Shown here one piece after another: positions 48,601 to 60,100 of a DNA stretch of 64,000 nucleotides. How positions within the stretch are numbered: position 1 is the first letter of the stretch; each line of letters begins with the position of its first letter. The notes beneath the pieces were generated by a model. The model saw only the letters and a program-made list of their open reading frames with translations. It was not told the DNA's origin and made no database searches. The stretch spans positions 25,659,418 to 25,723,417 of the forward strand of contig OY979716.1 in NCBI GenBank assembly GCA_963855995.1, written 5' to 3'. Source of the DNA: Muricea muricata. Lineage: Eukaryota > Cnidaria > Anthozoa > Malacalcyonacea > Plexauridae. The translations under genes were made by a program, and so were the position numbers.

Positions 48601-49019
48601 ACACTGACGCAAAATTATATCTCTTAATGAGATGTGTCTAAGCTGCGAACTAATTGAATTTTCGTTTGGTCAAGGAATGACATCTGCTCTTTTCCAAACA
48701 TTCACAAGTTTGAGACAAAGTAAATTACAACAACACCCTTTGTATGCAGTTATCATGATTTGTATTCTTATCTTTTTTCATTTTTTAAATTGTAATTTGG
48801 CACACTTATAAAATATCATATTTCACACCTTTTATTCTATATACGGCGCCAGCAAGTCCCTAGCAACATGGTAGCAATGGTGAATAATGCTGACTTAAAC
48901 CAATTTCTAAAGAAGCGATAATTTTTTTCACGTCAATAATTTATTTGATTGCTGTTTTAACATGTGATTTTGTTTAAATAAAACATAAACTTAAAGAATT
49001 AAGATCAGGTTGAAAGCGT

Positions 49020-49382
49020 GTGCCGAATGTACTCAAACCTTCATGTACAATTCTTGTACATATTGAGCGCTTTTTCCTCGTTGCTACCACGTTGATAAGG
49101 ACTTGCTTGAACGCCCTATGCACACAAGAACAAGATCAAGAACAAGAACGAGAACAAGAACAACAACAAATAATGGAAAATGACCTACAATATTCACACA
49201 CTGTTGGAGTGCCACTTTGTGGCCAAAGAAGAAAAACTAATGTATCAAATGAAAAAACGTTTCCATGCAAATATCGTTCACTCAAAGACATTATGATTAA
49301 AGAGCTTATAACGTCAACAAAGACATTTGGGAATGGAAAGCAATATCTTCCTTACAATTATCAATGTTCCTGGATCAGGTAA
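49020..49382 (+). CDS. candidate exon of unknown gene tail-to-tail with helicase copy 1
   Basis: A 120-residue frame has a Gln/Glu-rich stretch (QEQDQEQEREQEQQQ). It is followed by ENDLQYSHTVGVPLCGQRRK and KDIMIKELITSTKTFGNGK, and ends at ATCAG|GTAAGT, a strong splice donor at 49380. No family was recognised. A diverged counterpart lies on the minus strand at 60640-61010 beside the second helicase copy. It preserves TATT.ACACTGT, GAAAGCAAT.TCTT and the CAG|GTAAG donor. That symmetry makes it more than a chance frame. Further exons were not found. Confidence 0.4.
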   Translation: MPNVLKPSCTILVHIERFFLVATTLIRTCLNALCTQEQDQEQEREQEQQQIMENDLQYSHTVGVPLCGQRRKTNVSNEKTFPCKYRSLKDIMIKELITSTKTFGNGKQYLPYNYQCSWIR

Positions 49383-51854
49383 GTTGATTATTTATATGTG
49401 CTCTTCAATCTCTGAATATCCTAACGCTTTTTCAACATTTCTTTCATTTAGCACACACTAACACACAAGAAGTTTGCATATGAGCACATGGATTTCTACC
49501 ACGGCCTCCAGTTCTTGATCTTAGTCCAATAGGATTGGCTGGTTAAGGGAGGTCTTACAGGATCACCGTCACTGTCCACTTCTTCGTCCTCTGGCACTGG
49601 CTGCTGCACGTCACCTCGTTCTTCAGATAAAGCTGCGACAGCCTTGGCAAACGGGCAGCGATCGGGCATGACGCGAACATTGGCTTTCGTCCGCAGTGTT
49701 CGCAAATGAGCACTGCATTGCGGGTATGCCTCGGCGAATTGTTCCATGTTGAAAATGTCTCGTTTTTCGCCCAACATGAGGAGTGAAGCATCGATTTCTG
49801 GATCAGGATCTTCCCAGAACTTCTTCTCAGAGAACGTCCGACGCAGTCGAGCCTTTCGAAGCCGTTCCTGGTAGCTGTGGACTCTACCTTTACTCACATC
49901 CTTGTAAAAGGAGTGTTGAATGAGCTGCGCAACTCTGGAAAAGTAAACGTTGGAGTTTATTCTCCAGCCTTCTGGTGGACAATCTATTGGTCGCTGCGGG
50001 ATTGGATTCTCCTCAGCTTCAACTGGAGTAGTTGCCCTGTTGGAACGGGGACGGCTCGCTTCCTTTTCGACGTGGGCAAAGGAAGTGGACGGCTCAGAGG
50101 GGAAAGCGTCGAGTTCTGTGTCACTGCCGCGGGTACTCACTGATGCAGTGGCTGCTTCGCTGACTGGTGGATTGGCTTGATCACAGACGGACGAGGACTC
50201 CGGATGGATTGCTGCAGCTGGTGTTGGTGTGGTCTCTGAGGGAGGAGTTGCCTGGGTGTCTTCGTCAGCCGTTGAGACAGGTGAGGTTCGCCGCCGTCGT
50301 TGTCTTCTTCTCTGAAGTCGTTGTGCGCGACGTTCTCTCGCAAACCTCTCGTGTATTGTTTGCAATAGGTCGATGTCGTCTGGGTCCTCGTCGTTTCGAA
50401 GATCGGCCGGACCAATCTGTCGAATATGGCCGACTTGAAACGGCGCCGTTGCGTCGGAAGCCGTTATGGTGAGGTCCTGTGGATCCGCTTCCTCGTACCA
50501 CAACTCTTCCGACGCAATATGTTGGTGGTGTTCCAGCAGTTCTTGCGCGATCCAGGCAATGCAGTGCATAGCATTGTCGTATATCCATTTGTCCATGCCT
50601 GTGGTTGTCGATGGTAAGGACTTGGTGGTGAAAATCTGGATGCGCCTGGCGACGTTTTGATCTTGGTCTCCAAAGTCGGGAACATTGTTCGACGTGATGT
50701 AATACGGACTGTTGTTTAAAACTTGCCTTGGTTCCCCGTGCTTGATAGCGGTTACCATCCATCCGCCTTGCAGAATTGTTTTGGCCAGGTGGGAAGTCAT
50801 CATTTGAGAAGACCACTCGTCCACTATAACCAACTGAGTGTCTTCTCTGATCATTGCCGCGGAGAATTGGCCTTCGTTGGTTACTGAGGCGATGCATTCG
50901 CGTGGCACAACACGATGGAAGACGTTAGCCCAGCTCGTTTTTCCAGAGTCTCGTGGCCCAACCACTACAAGTTTCCTCACTTTGTGCGGCATCTTCGAGG
51001 CGAGCAAACACTGGTAAAACTTGTTGAGGAAATAGACCTTTTGCGTAATAGCATCTGGCCGCAAAGCATGACGGTAGGAGGCTGTATGTTGCTTCCGAAT
51101 GAAATGGCCGACGAACAGGCGTGCAATTTTGTTTGGAAGAAAAAAATATCGGCTTTTTGCAAACAATTTGAACTGATCGGTAGTATTTTTGTATGGAATA
51201 TTAAGAAGGAGTTTATGGCTAAGTATAACAAAAATATTAGAAAGATTTGTGCATTGACAGCGAAGAAAATGCCTCGCGAAGCGGTCGTGTTGTGGACGTT
51301 CTTTGGAAGAATTTGCTTGCAAAAAATCGACTGCTTGAAGTTAGAAAGGTGAGTTAACTTGTTCAGCCGCGATCGGTCGATTTTTTTTTAAAAACAAGTA
51401 TCTCTGGTATATTTCCCAGCAGGAAATAGGCTTCACTTACTTTTACCCATGTTAAAATGTGATTTTAGGCTCTGTGAAATCGACAAATGTTGTCACGGTT
51501 TTGTTCGGATTTGACATTACACATCCTGGGTCTGTTTGGCGGGAAAATATTTGAATTTTAATAAGTTTACAAAGTTTATGACACGAAATTTGTTGATAAA
51601 AGTGATTTTCTTGGTTCATTACTGTTGTTCATCCTCTGCCTCAGACGTGTTTTGGTTTCTCTCCTCCATTAAACTATTTAATCTATCGTAAGCCTATTTA
51701 AAGTAATTTTTAGAATAATAAATATAGTTAAATTTAGCTTTTGAAATTTTTAAAATTGACTTGTACTAAACCATGGGTAAAATTATAAAATTTTAGGTGG
51801 TAGGAATATGAATTTTTAAATTAATAATAGTTGTAGTGCTATAAATTACAAAAC

Positions 51855-52818
51855 ATGGAGGAGGGTGCCAGTAATTCACTTAGAGCAGACAATGAAATCC
51901 TAAATGTGCAAAGATGGACAAGGAGCCTTAATGGCCTTCCAACATTTACATATGAGATGTTAGCAAAACATTTAAGCATGGAAAATTCAGGTGCTGGCTC
52001 TCAGAAACACAAAAAGTTAGGCTAACAAATGCTTAAAGATAAATATGTTGGAAAAGTCGAGGTTAAAGCAAATGTTGGCAAGGATAACATGTCATGCTTC
52101 TTGGTTAAAGGATGCATAAATGCTGCCATGAAAAGTAATACATAAATTGTATATGTTCATTTAAATCAAGCTAATGGGGAGGTTGTGTACAGCAATTGCA
52201 CATGTGCAGCTGGCAAAGGGGGAAGATGTAAGCACATTGTGGCTCTACTATTTCAAATAATTGAGTACAGACAATTAGACATAACTGAGATACCTGATCA
52301 GCTTACATGCACTCAACTTCTGCAACAATGGCATGTACCAAGAAAAGTTGAGTCAGACAAGCCTGTTTTATGTGAAAACATTGCATTCAAAAAAGCAGTT
52401 TACAAAAAAGATGTCCAGGGTAAAAAAACGAAAGAACAGTTTCCGTGAAATAGAATATGACCCTTGTTCTGAATTTGCAAAGACTATTGAACAAAATGAC
52501 ATTAAAAAATTAGCAAATTCATTAAACAGCTTTGACCCAAACAGTTACTTGGGAAGGTTATTAGAATCAAATGAATGTCAACCTTGTCACTTTGATAGTC
52601 TGCATGAAGATCTATCATTAAAAAAGATGCACACTGAATCAATACAACTTAATATAAATGACAGCAGTGTCCGGGGTAAAATTTTACAGAATTTGCAACA
52701 TACATTGGATGAACAACCACTTGACTCTGCAACAAGCCAATTAAATTGGTCAGTTAAGATAACATTAGCAGAAGTATTAGAAATTGAGAAAAATACTAGG
52801 GAGCAATCTTCTAGTTAG
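51855..52818 (+). pseudogene. SWIM zinc-finger protein encoded in the TIR element
   Basis: From an ATG at 51855 the frame reads MEEGASNSLRADNEILNVQR. It has stops near 52022 and 52143, then NCTCAAGKGGRCKHIVALLF, a clear SWIM finger (C-x-C...C-x-H), and QLTCTQLLQQWHVPRK. After a frame change near 52420 it gives EYDPCSEF, LANSLNSFDPNSYLGRLLES and CHFDSLHEDLSL. This order matches the region before YqaJ-type nuclease domains in cnidarian SWIM proteins; the nuclease is not present. It is partly decayed and overlaps the left inverted repeat at its start. Compare the gene at 17.9-22.4 kb. Confidence 0.75.
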
Positions 52819-52885
52819 GTTCCCTGACTAGTTAGGTTCTAGACTCGAGTTAGGTTCCCTGACACCTTTTCTTTTCAACACTTAC

Positions 52886-53068
52886 ATCCACTTTTTATTT
52901 AACTCAGGAGTTTTGGGGATTTTGTGAAATGACAGTTCTGGATTTTTTGGATTGTTGTTATCACACTTTGTCACGCAGCAGTATCTTTTCCACATTCGAT
53001 GGCTAGGAGCTTCATTTGGGTTGTTGTTACTGTCTGCTCTAAGTGAATTACTAGCACCCTCCTCCAGG
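52886..53068 (-). CDS. THAP exon encoded in the TIR element
   Basis: The minus strand reads EEGASNSLRADSNNN from the inverted repeat, then RYCCVTKCDNNNPK and LSFHKIPKTPELNKKW, the first half of a THAP finger (C-x4-C and the conserved Trp). It ends at GTGGAT|GTAAGTG, a good donor. The usual ATG position is CTG here, so translation start is uncertain. THAP fingers supply DNA binding to P-element and Kolobok transposases. The downstream exon with the second ligand pair was not found, probably lost or overwritten by the SWIM unit. Confidence 0.6.
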
Positions 53069-54423
53069 TTTTGTAACTTACAGCACTACAACTAATTATT
53101 AAAATTAATATTCCTACCACCTAAAATTTTATAATTTTACCTACGGTTTAATACAACCAAGTCAATTTTAAAAATTTCAAAAGCTAAATTTAACTATATT
53201 TATTATTCTAAAAATGACTTTAAATAGACTTACAATAGATTAAATACTTTATAATGGAGGAGAGGAACCAAAACACTTCTGAGGCAGAGGATGAACAACA
53301 GTTTATCAACAAATTTCGTGTTATAAACTTTGTAAACTTATTAAAATTCAAATATTTTCCCGCCAAACAAAACCAGGATGTGTAATGTCAAATCCGAACA
53401 AAACCGTGACAACATTTGTCGATTTCACAGAGCCTAAAATCACATTTTAACATGGGTAAAAGTAAGTAAAGCCTATTTCCTGCTGGGAAATATACCAGAG
53501 ATACTTGTTTTTAAAAAAAAATCGACCGATCGCGGCTGGACAAGCTAACTCACCTTTCTAACTTCAAGCAGTCGATTTTTTACAAGCAAATTCTTCCAAA
53601 GAACGTCCACAACACGACCGCTTCGCGAGGCATTTTCTTCGCTGTCAATGCACAAATCTTTCTAATATTTTTGTTATACTTAGCCATAAGCTCCTTCTTA
53701 ATGTTCCATACAAAAATACTACCGATCAGTTCAAATTGTTTGCAAAAAGCCGATATTTCTTCTTCCAAACAAAATTGCACGCCTGTTCGGCGGCCATTTC
53801 ATTCGGAAGCAACATACAGCCTCCTACCGTCATGCTTTGCGGCCAGATGCTATTACGCAAAAGGTCTATTGACCCTGGTGACAATGTCTTCAAACGAATT
53901 GAGCATGGCATCTCTGAAGTAGCCGGGCTGTGGTGGAGTCGAACAGTCGTAGGGAACGTAGGCTGTGGGCGAGATTTTACTGCGCATTGAGGGGGCAATT
54001 GGAGAAATGATGAAACGTCGCTGGAGGATCGAGAAACAAAAGCCGTTGGATACCTCTATGAGGTCGGTGTTAAATTTTAATTGCTCGATTATCTCGCATG
54101 CTGGATGGGCAAGGAACTTTTCGAGCATATGGAAATGTCTCATGACACCGTCTCTCAAATGATCGTTTGCGAGCAATTTGTGAAGGTAGCTTGAGACATC
54201 CGTCATACGAACATACGTGTAGGTTGCACCGTCGGGCCTTCCATATACGTGTGAGCGATAAATTGCGTGGTTGCACAGTAGCATCACCTTGTGAATATCT
54301 TTGATTAAAACTGCGAGTTGGTTGGTAGCCGTTTCGGTTGGGTCAGCCGAGCAGACGTCACGTGATGCATCCGTAACCACGACAAGTCCATCGGAGCGAA
54401 GTTTGTCGCAAGCTCGGTGCAAC

Positions 54424-54948
54424 CTTAAAAGATGAAGGTGCAATATCAATATCTGACCAGTTTCAATCATCGGTAAATAACCAATATAATTTACGTAGTT
54501 ATTGCACTATGCTAAAACTAGCGAAACCTAGAACGCACACATTGAAACGAAGTTTTAGCTACCATGCCGCTAAAACCTGGAATAAACTGCCAACTGATCT
54601 GAAAAATCTAAATATATCTGATAAGGTATTCAAACATAACTTACAAGATTTCACAAATGAAAATCCTTCGTTTGTAAATAACTTTTCAAGTTCTCTATAA
54701 TTGCTAAATCTTTATATGCATCCTAGTTCTATCATTATTAATTAACTATAGCTTTATATCAGTAATCCTTATGTAATTAATTCTTGTATCTTGACGCTTT
54801 TATCTTACTATCTCTACACGGCCTTATAAAAAGCAAGCTTTTTTTCTTATCCAGTTAATAATATTGTGCTTCTTTTAATCTTTATCTAGATATGTCGATA
54901 AGTTACCGTGCACAAAGAATTTTAAATAATAATAATAATAATAATTAC
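54424..54948 (+). mobile_element. 5'-truncated LINE 3' end inserted in helicase copy 1
   Basis: The plus strand encodes NNQYNLRSYCTMLKLAKPRT and KRSFSYHAAKTWNKLPTDLK to a stop at 54700, the C-terminal signature of CR1-like LINE proteins. A 230-bp 3' region and an AAT tail (54927-54948) follow. The insertion sits within the coding frame of helicase copy 1, where copy 2 is continuous. Confidence 0.85.
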
Positions 54949-55925
54949 CTTTCGCCAAATTCCCTCTCGTTCACAACGACCTGCACGCAAGGAACCATTG
55001 GGAAACGGGTCGGATGTATTTCGTTCTCTGAATCTTCGTCGTCTGAGCTGCCGTCGGCGTTGCGATAACAATAAACATTTGAAATGTCCAACATTTCTTG
55101 AATGGTTGGACTGTTGTGGTCTTTCACGACTTGGAATAGCTGTTTGGCAGCTTTCTCTATTTGGTTTGAGCTGCGCACTCGAATTGGAGAAATTTCAGGC
55201 TCCATGTCATGATTGTGCATCGCCGCGAACAGAAGGTTTTCGTTGCACGTCTGTGTTTCGCGATACACGATGAAATAGGCAATGGCTGGGTAACTTTGCC
55301 GGGCCCTTGGTACTTGCGACGACGACCTTGCGTTTGACGCGACGCAGGAGATGGCAGAAAAGAAATATTGCACCCCATTTATTTTGCATAGTAGGTCGTC
55401 CAACTCCAATCGCTTTGAAGCAATTTGGTACTGTGCCAATTGGATGTCCTCAGCACAAACACGCCAGATTGCTCTGCAAGAGACGGCTTTGCAATCGTTG
55501 GAGATCTGAAAGAAGTTGTGTGTTTTGTCTTTAGTTTTTAACAATTTTAACTTGTACATATATATTATACTCATTTAATTCATATCTTTAACTTGTACAT
55601 ACACGGCCATCTGAAAATCAACCTTTTTATTTTCCATATAATTTTCATGATCGTTTCAGTTTAGTTAGGGCGAGGTTGAGATATTACCGTGTTTAAATAT
55701 TTGTAAATAATAATAATAATAATAATAAGGGTCCGGTTGAATTTTTATCAATAATAATAAAATCATTAAAAATATGCTCACAACACCACCTGAAAGCGGC
55801 AAACCCAAAACATGCAATAAACAATAGGCGTTTTGAAGCCAACTTACCGTTGTAAGAATGTTTGCACGTAGTGAATCCTGTAAACGTTTGGAGTCGAGCT
55901 CTTTACGTGGCCGAACAGTGGCCAT

Positions 55926-56062
55926 GATTGCAAAATGGCTTTTGGTGAAAAATTTACACAAAAAAATTGAAAGCGAACTATTTGAAGCGAACTTTTAGCA
56001 AGAAGCAATCGTTCTAGTTATAGCAGCAATAATCATGCATCGGAACAGATTTATATACTTTG
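55926..56062 (-). promoter_or_regulatory. promoter region of helicase copy 1
   Basis: TATATAAA occurs on the minus strand at 56057-56050, about 130 bp before the start codon. The whole region is the near-perfect complement of 57056-57198. Confidence 0.6.
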
Positions 56063-56830
56063 GTCATTGCAACCAGCACCACAATCATCATCAGCACCAG
56101 CAACACCATCATCGCCATCATCACCACTGTCACATCGACCAGCACCACCATACATCATCACCACCATCATCATCACAACCGCTATCATCACCGCCATCAC
56201 CACTTTCACCACCACCATCATCACCAGGACTACCATCATCATCACCACCACAACCAGCACACCCATCGGATCACCACCACCGTAGTCATTGTCACCAGCA
56301 CCACAAGCATCATCACCACCAGCACCACAAGCATCATCACCACCAGCACCGCTATGATCATCATCATCACCAGCATCACAATCATCATGACCTCCACCAC
56401 CACCATCATCATCACCACTACCATTCGATCATAACCACCCCACCATCATCGCCATCGTAACCACCACCATCATAACCACCAGCACCACCATTCAATCACC
56501 AGCCTCATCATCCTCATGACCAACACCACCACCACTATGAGATCATCAGCACCATCATCATCACCACCAACACCACCATCATCATCACAACCGCCATCAC
56601 TACCAGCATCGTCACCAAAAGCATCACAATCATTATCACCACCATCACCTCCATCATCATCACCACTACCATCTTCATCAGATCTGCGATCATCATCACC
56701 ACCAACATCATCCATCCAATCCATCAAACCAATCCACCAAATCCAATCCACCAAATACCATCCAATCATCACCACAACCATTATCATCACCATGAGCACT
56801 ACGATCATCACCACCACCACCACCACCATG
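56063..56830. repeat. CAT/CAC-rich spacer at the centre of the inverted gene pair
   Basis: About 770 bp of irregular CAY trinucleotides with strong strand asymmetry (C and A on plus, G and T on minus). It could form triplex or other unusual DNA. All frames through it are compositional (His/Thr/Ser/Pro on plus, Val/Met on minus). A related tract lies at 41.17 kb. Confidence 0.9.
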
Positions 56831-57055
56831 CATATGAGTGCTTATTCAAGAAAATTGTTTTAATTTATATTACAGTATGTGACAATTTTTATGTTACGAA
56901 TTTTACTTGCTCTTGAAAACGAAGGCATTTGCCGGGATTCTATGTGGCATACAGAATTGCTGAAAACCTAATTATCATCATCATTACCATCATCATCACA
57001 ACTATCCGGTCACCATCACCAGCACCGCTTCACAAGTCTAGAACGATTGGTGGTA

Positions 57056-57198
57056 GATGACCAAAGTATATAAATCTGTTCCGATGCATGATTATTGCTG
57101 CTATAACTAGAACGATTGCTTCTTGCTAAAAGTTCGCTTCAAATAGTTCGCTTTCAATTTTTTTGTGTAAATTTTTCACCAAAAGCCATTTTGCAATC
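57056..57198 (+). promoter_or_regulatory. promoter region of helicase copy 2
   Basis: TATATAAA lies at 57067-57074, 132 bp before the ATG. The complement of this region stands in front of copy 1, so the pair forms a mirrored divergent promoter around the CAY spacer. Confidence 0.6.
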
Positions 57199-60100
57199 AT
57201 GGCCACTGTTCGGCCACGTAAAGAGCTCGACTCCAAACGTTTACAGGATTCACTACGTGCAAACATTCTTACAACGGTAAGTTGGCTTCAAAACGCCTAT
57301 TGTTTATTGCATGTTTTGGGTTTGCCGCTTTCAGGTGGTGTTGCGAGCATATTTTTAATGATTTTATTATTATTGATAAAAATTCAAGCGGACCCTTATT
57401 ATTATTATTATTATTATTATTTACAAATATTTAAACACGGTAATATCTCAACCTCGCCCTAACTAAACTGAAACGATCATAAAAATTATATGGAAAATAA
57501 AAAGGTTGATTTTCAGATGGCCGTGTATGTACAAGTTAAAAATATGAATTAAATGAGTATAATATATATGTACAAGTTAAAATTGTTAAAAACTAAAGAC
57601 AAAACACACAACTTCTTTCAGATCTCCAACGATTGCAAAGCCGTCTCTTGCAGAGCAATCTGGCGTGTTTGTGCTGAGGACATCCAATTGGCACAGTACC
57701 AAATTGCTTCAAAGCGATTGGAGTTGGACGACCTACTATGCAAAATAAATGGCGTGCAATATTTCTTTTCGTCCATTTCCTGCGTCGCATCAAATGCAAG
57801 GTCGTCGCGAGCACAGCGCGCAGGGGAAAGTTATCCGGCCATCGCATATTTCATCGTCTATCGTGAAACGGTTGCATGTAACGAAAATCTCTTGTTTGCG
57901 GCCATGCACGACCACGACATGGATGCGGAAATTTCACCAATTCGAGTAAGAAGCGTCAACCAGGTGGAGAAGGCGGCCAAACAACTGTTTCAGGTCGTTA
58001 AAGACCACAACAATCGGACGATCCAGGAAATGTTGGATATCTCGAATGTTTACTGTTACCGTCACGCGGAAGATAGCTGCGACGAGGATTCAGACGACGA
58101 AATCAACCCTAGCCGATTCCCCATGGTGCCTTCTATACTGGTCGTTGTCAACGAAAGGGAATTTAGTGATATTTTAGAACGAGCATGCAACAAACTTCGC
58201 TCCGATGGACTTGTATTAGTCATGGACGCATCACGTGACCAAAGTTCGGCAGCTGCAGCAGAAACGACGAGCAACGAAGTTGCAGTTTTGATAAGAAAGA
58301 TCGCCAAGGCAATGGAACTATGCAGTCACGCCATTTATCGTTCCCAGGTGTATGCAAGGCCCGATGGTGCGGCCTTTACATACGTTCGCATGATGGATGT
58401 CAGCAGCTATCTGCATAAATTACTTGCCAACGATTGTTTGAGAGACGGTGTGATAAAGCATTTTCAAGTGCTTCAAAAATTTCTTGGTCATCCAGCATGC
58501 GAGATTATCGAGCAGCTGAAATTCAACAATGACCTCATCGAAGTGTCAAACGGCTTTTGCTTTTCCGTCATTCAGCGTCGCTTTATACCTTGCCCACTTG
58601 TCCCTTGTATGCGCGGAAAGATCTCCCCAAGAGCCTTCGTTCCCAACGATTGTTCAACTCCACCTGAGCCAGGCCACTTCCGAGACGCAATTTTGAATTC
58701 CTTTGAAGACCCCGTCACAAGAGTAAACTTCTTGAATAAATTCTACCAATGTTTGCTCGCGTCCAGAATGCCGCACAAAGTGAGGAAACTTGTTGTCGTT
58801 GGGCCAAGGGACTCCGGGAAAACGAGCTGGGCTAATGTTTTCCATCGCGTCGTGCCTTCAGAGTTCATTGCGTCCATTACCAACGAACGGCAATTCTCGG
58901 CGGCAATGATTAAAGACGACACTCAGTTGGTGATAGTGGATGAGTGGTCTTCGCAATTGATGACGTCGCACCTTGCCAAGACAATCCTTCAAGGGGGCTG
59001 GATAGTTACAGCAGTTAAGCACGGCGAACCTCGGCAAGTATTAAACAACAGCCCATATTACATAACATCGAACAATGTTCCAGACTTTGGGGAGGAGGAT
59101 GAAAACGTCGGAAGGCGTATCCAAATCTTCAGAACCAAGTCGCTACCATCAACAACAACAGGCACGGATAAGTGGGTGTACGACAATGCCATGCACTGTA
59201 TCGCTTGGACAGCAGAAGAATTGGCACAAAACCACCAACTTATTGCATCGGAAGAATTGTGGTACGAGCAATCGGACCCACAAGACCTAACCGTAAGTGG
59301 CAATCAAGGCAAGTCTCTTTTTCGAGTGGACCATCTTCGTCGGATTGGCGCGGCAGACCTTCGCAATGACGAGCATACGGACAACGACAGCGACCTTTTA
59401 CGAATCATCCACGACAGGTTTGCGCAAGAGCGTCGAGCACAAAGGTTTCGCAGAAGAAGACAACGACGGCGACGAACATCCCCGGCGTCCACGGATGACG
59501 AGGAAGACAGCCAAATCGTCTCCGATTCAGTTGTGCGACGTTCGGCGAACTGCAGTCCATCAATAAGTGACGAAAGTCAACACGACGTCGCTGCAACAGG
59601 TGCGAGGCAACCAAATACGTCGCCACCCAGTGGACAGCCTGCTTCACCAGCCTTTTCATCAGCAAGTGACTCTGCTCCATCAGCCACCCGACCAGCCACT
59701 CTGCCAGCTCATTCCTCGGCCACACTTGCAGGAATTCAATCAGCCCACACGTCCACCAGTCGACAGGGCCAAACGAAAACGTTGGCCATTTCATCACAGC
59801 CGTCCACTTCTTTCGCCCACGCCGAAGAGAGCGCTTCCAATTCAAGCGACACGACACCGTCATTTGTTGATGCGCGCGAAGATGCGGTCGTTGTATCTGC
59901 CAGTACAGTTCGTGAAGTTCAGCAGCAAGACATTCCGGACTATCCTATTGAAACTCCACAACGAGGTTGGCAAATTAATACGGAACGTTACCACAAGAAA
60001 GTTGCACAATTGGTAAAACACTCGTTTTATAAAGAATTGAGCAAGGGGCTAGTCTACTCCTATCAGGAACGGCTTCGAAAGGCTCGACTGCGTCGCACGT

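Larger units (their letters stand above)
44053..48860. mobile_element. left satellite-bearing element with terminal inverted repeats
   Basis: The ends are complementary for about 140 bp: GTGGAGTTGCTTG then TAGAATAAAAGGTGTG at the left (44053 onward), and the complement ending CAAGTCCC at 48860. TA flanks both. Inside are a satellite array in one orientation (44665-45950), a unique core (45960-46560) and a mirrored array (46565-47590). Insertions lie at both edges: a palindromic MITE at 44404-44649, and a LINE fragment with a MITE at 47590-48600. No transposase is visible, so mobility is inferred from the ends and from the related element at the window's right edge. Confidence 0.65.
51033..53867. 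mobile_element. 2.8-kb THAP/SWIM transposon with about 860-bp terminal inverted repeats
   Basis: The element begins AGACCTTTTGCGTAATAGC and ends with the exact complement. The inverted repeats run about 860 bp (51033-51895 and 53006-53867) with few mismatches. It splits helicase copy 1 between codons that are adjacent in copy 2, with AT duplicated on both sides (51031-51032 and 53868-53869), so both ends are exact. The inner side of each repeat holds the first codons of an open frame (EEGASNSLRAD). The left repeat leads into a SWIM protein frame on the plus strand, and the right into a THAP exon on the minus strand. High arm identity suggests a fairly recent insertion. Confidence 0.9.
49496..55925 (-). 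pseudogene. SF3-helicase protein gene, copy 1, disrupted by two insertions
   Basis: Exon 1 (55925-55848) and intron 1 match copy 2 almost base for base. Exon 2 begins at 55505 after CTTTCAG. It is cut by a LINE 3' end (54424-54948) and by a 2835-bp TIR element (51033-53867), then continues to a stop at 49496. Outside the insertions the frame is open. The SF3 motifs remain: GPRDSGKTSW (Walker A), LVIVDEWS (Walker B), YITSNNVPDFG (motif C) and a downstream ARRIQIF basic residue pair. SF3 helicases drive replication in parvoviruses, papillomaviruses and several other DNA viruses and elements; here the location is chromosomal. Compared with copy 2, most differences in the helicase core are synonymous, which points to past selection. 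The C-terminal tail ends WRPW. Confidence 0.85.

Noticed and set aside
50167..50897. Alternative frames of 60-210 residues over the helicase copies on both strands
   Set aside because: They are shadows of the GC-richer helicase coding sequence and lack motifs or conservation between copies.
50915..51352. Frame FVWNIKKEFMAKYNKNIRKI in the TIR of the nested element, also at 53580-53780 minus
   Set aside because: It is conserved only because both TIR arms are nearly identical. No domain was recognised, and on the left it runs across the insertion point from antisense helicase sequence.
56035..56863. His-, Thr- and Val/Met-rich frames over the CAY spacer, and similar ones at 41106-41444
   Set aside because: Low-complexity composition opens several frames on both strands at once.
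57890..57925. HDHDM in the helicase protein as a possible HUH nickase motif
   Set aside because: The middle residue is Asp rather than hydrophobic, and no matching catalytic Tyr motif was recognised.
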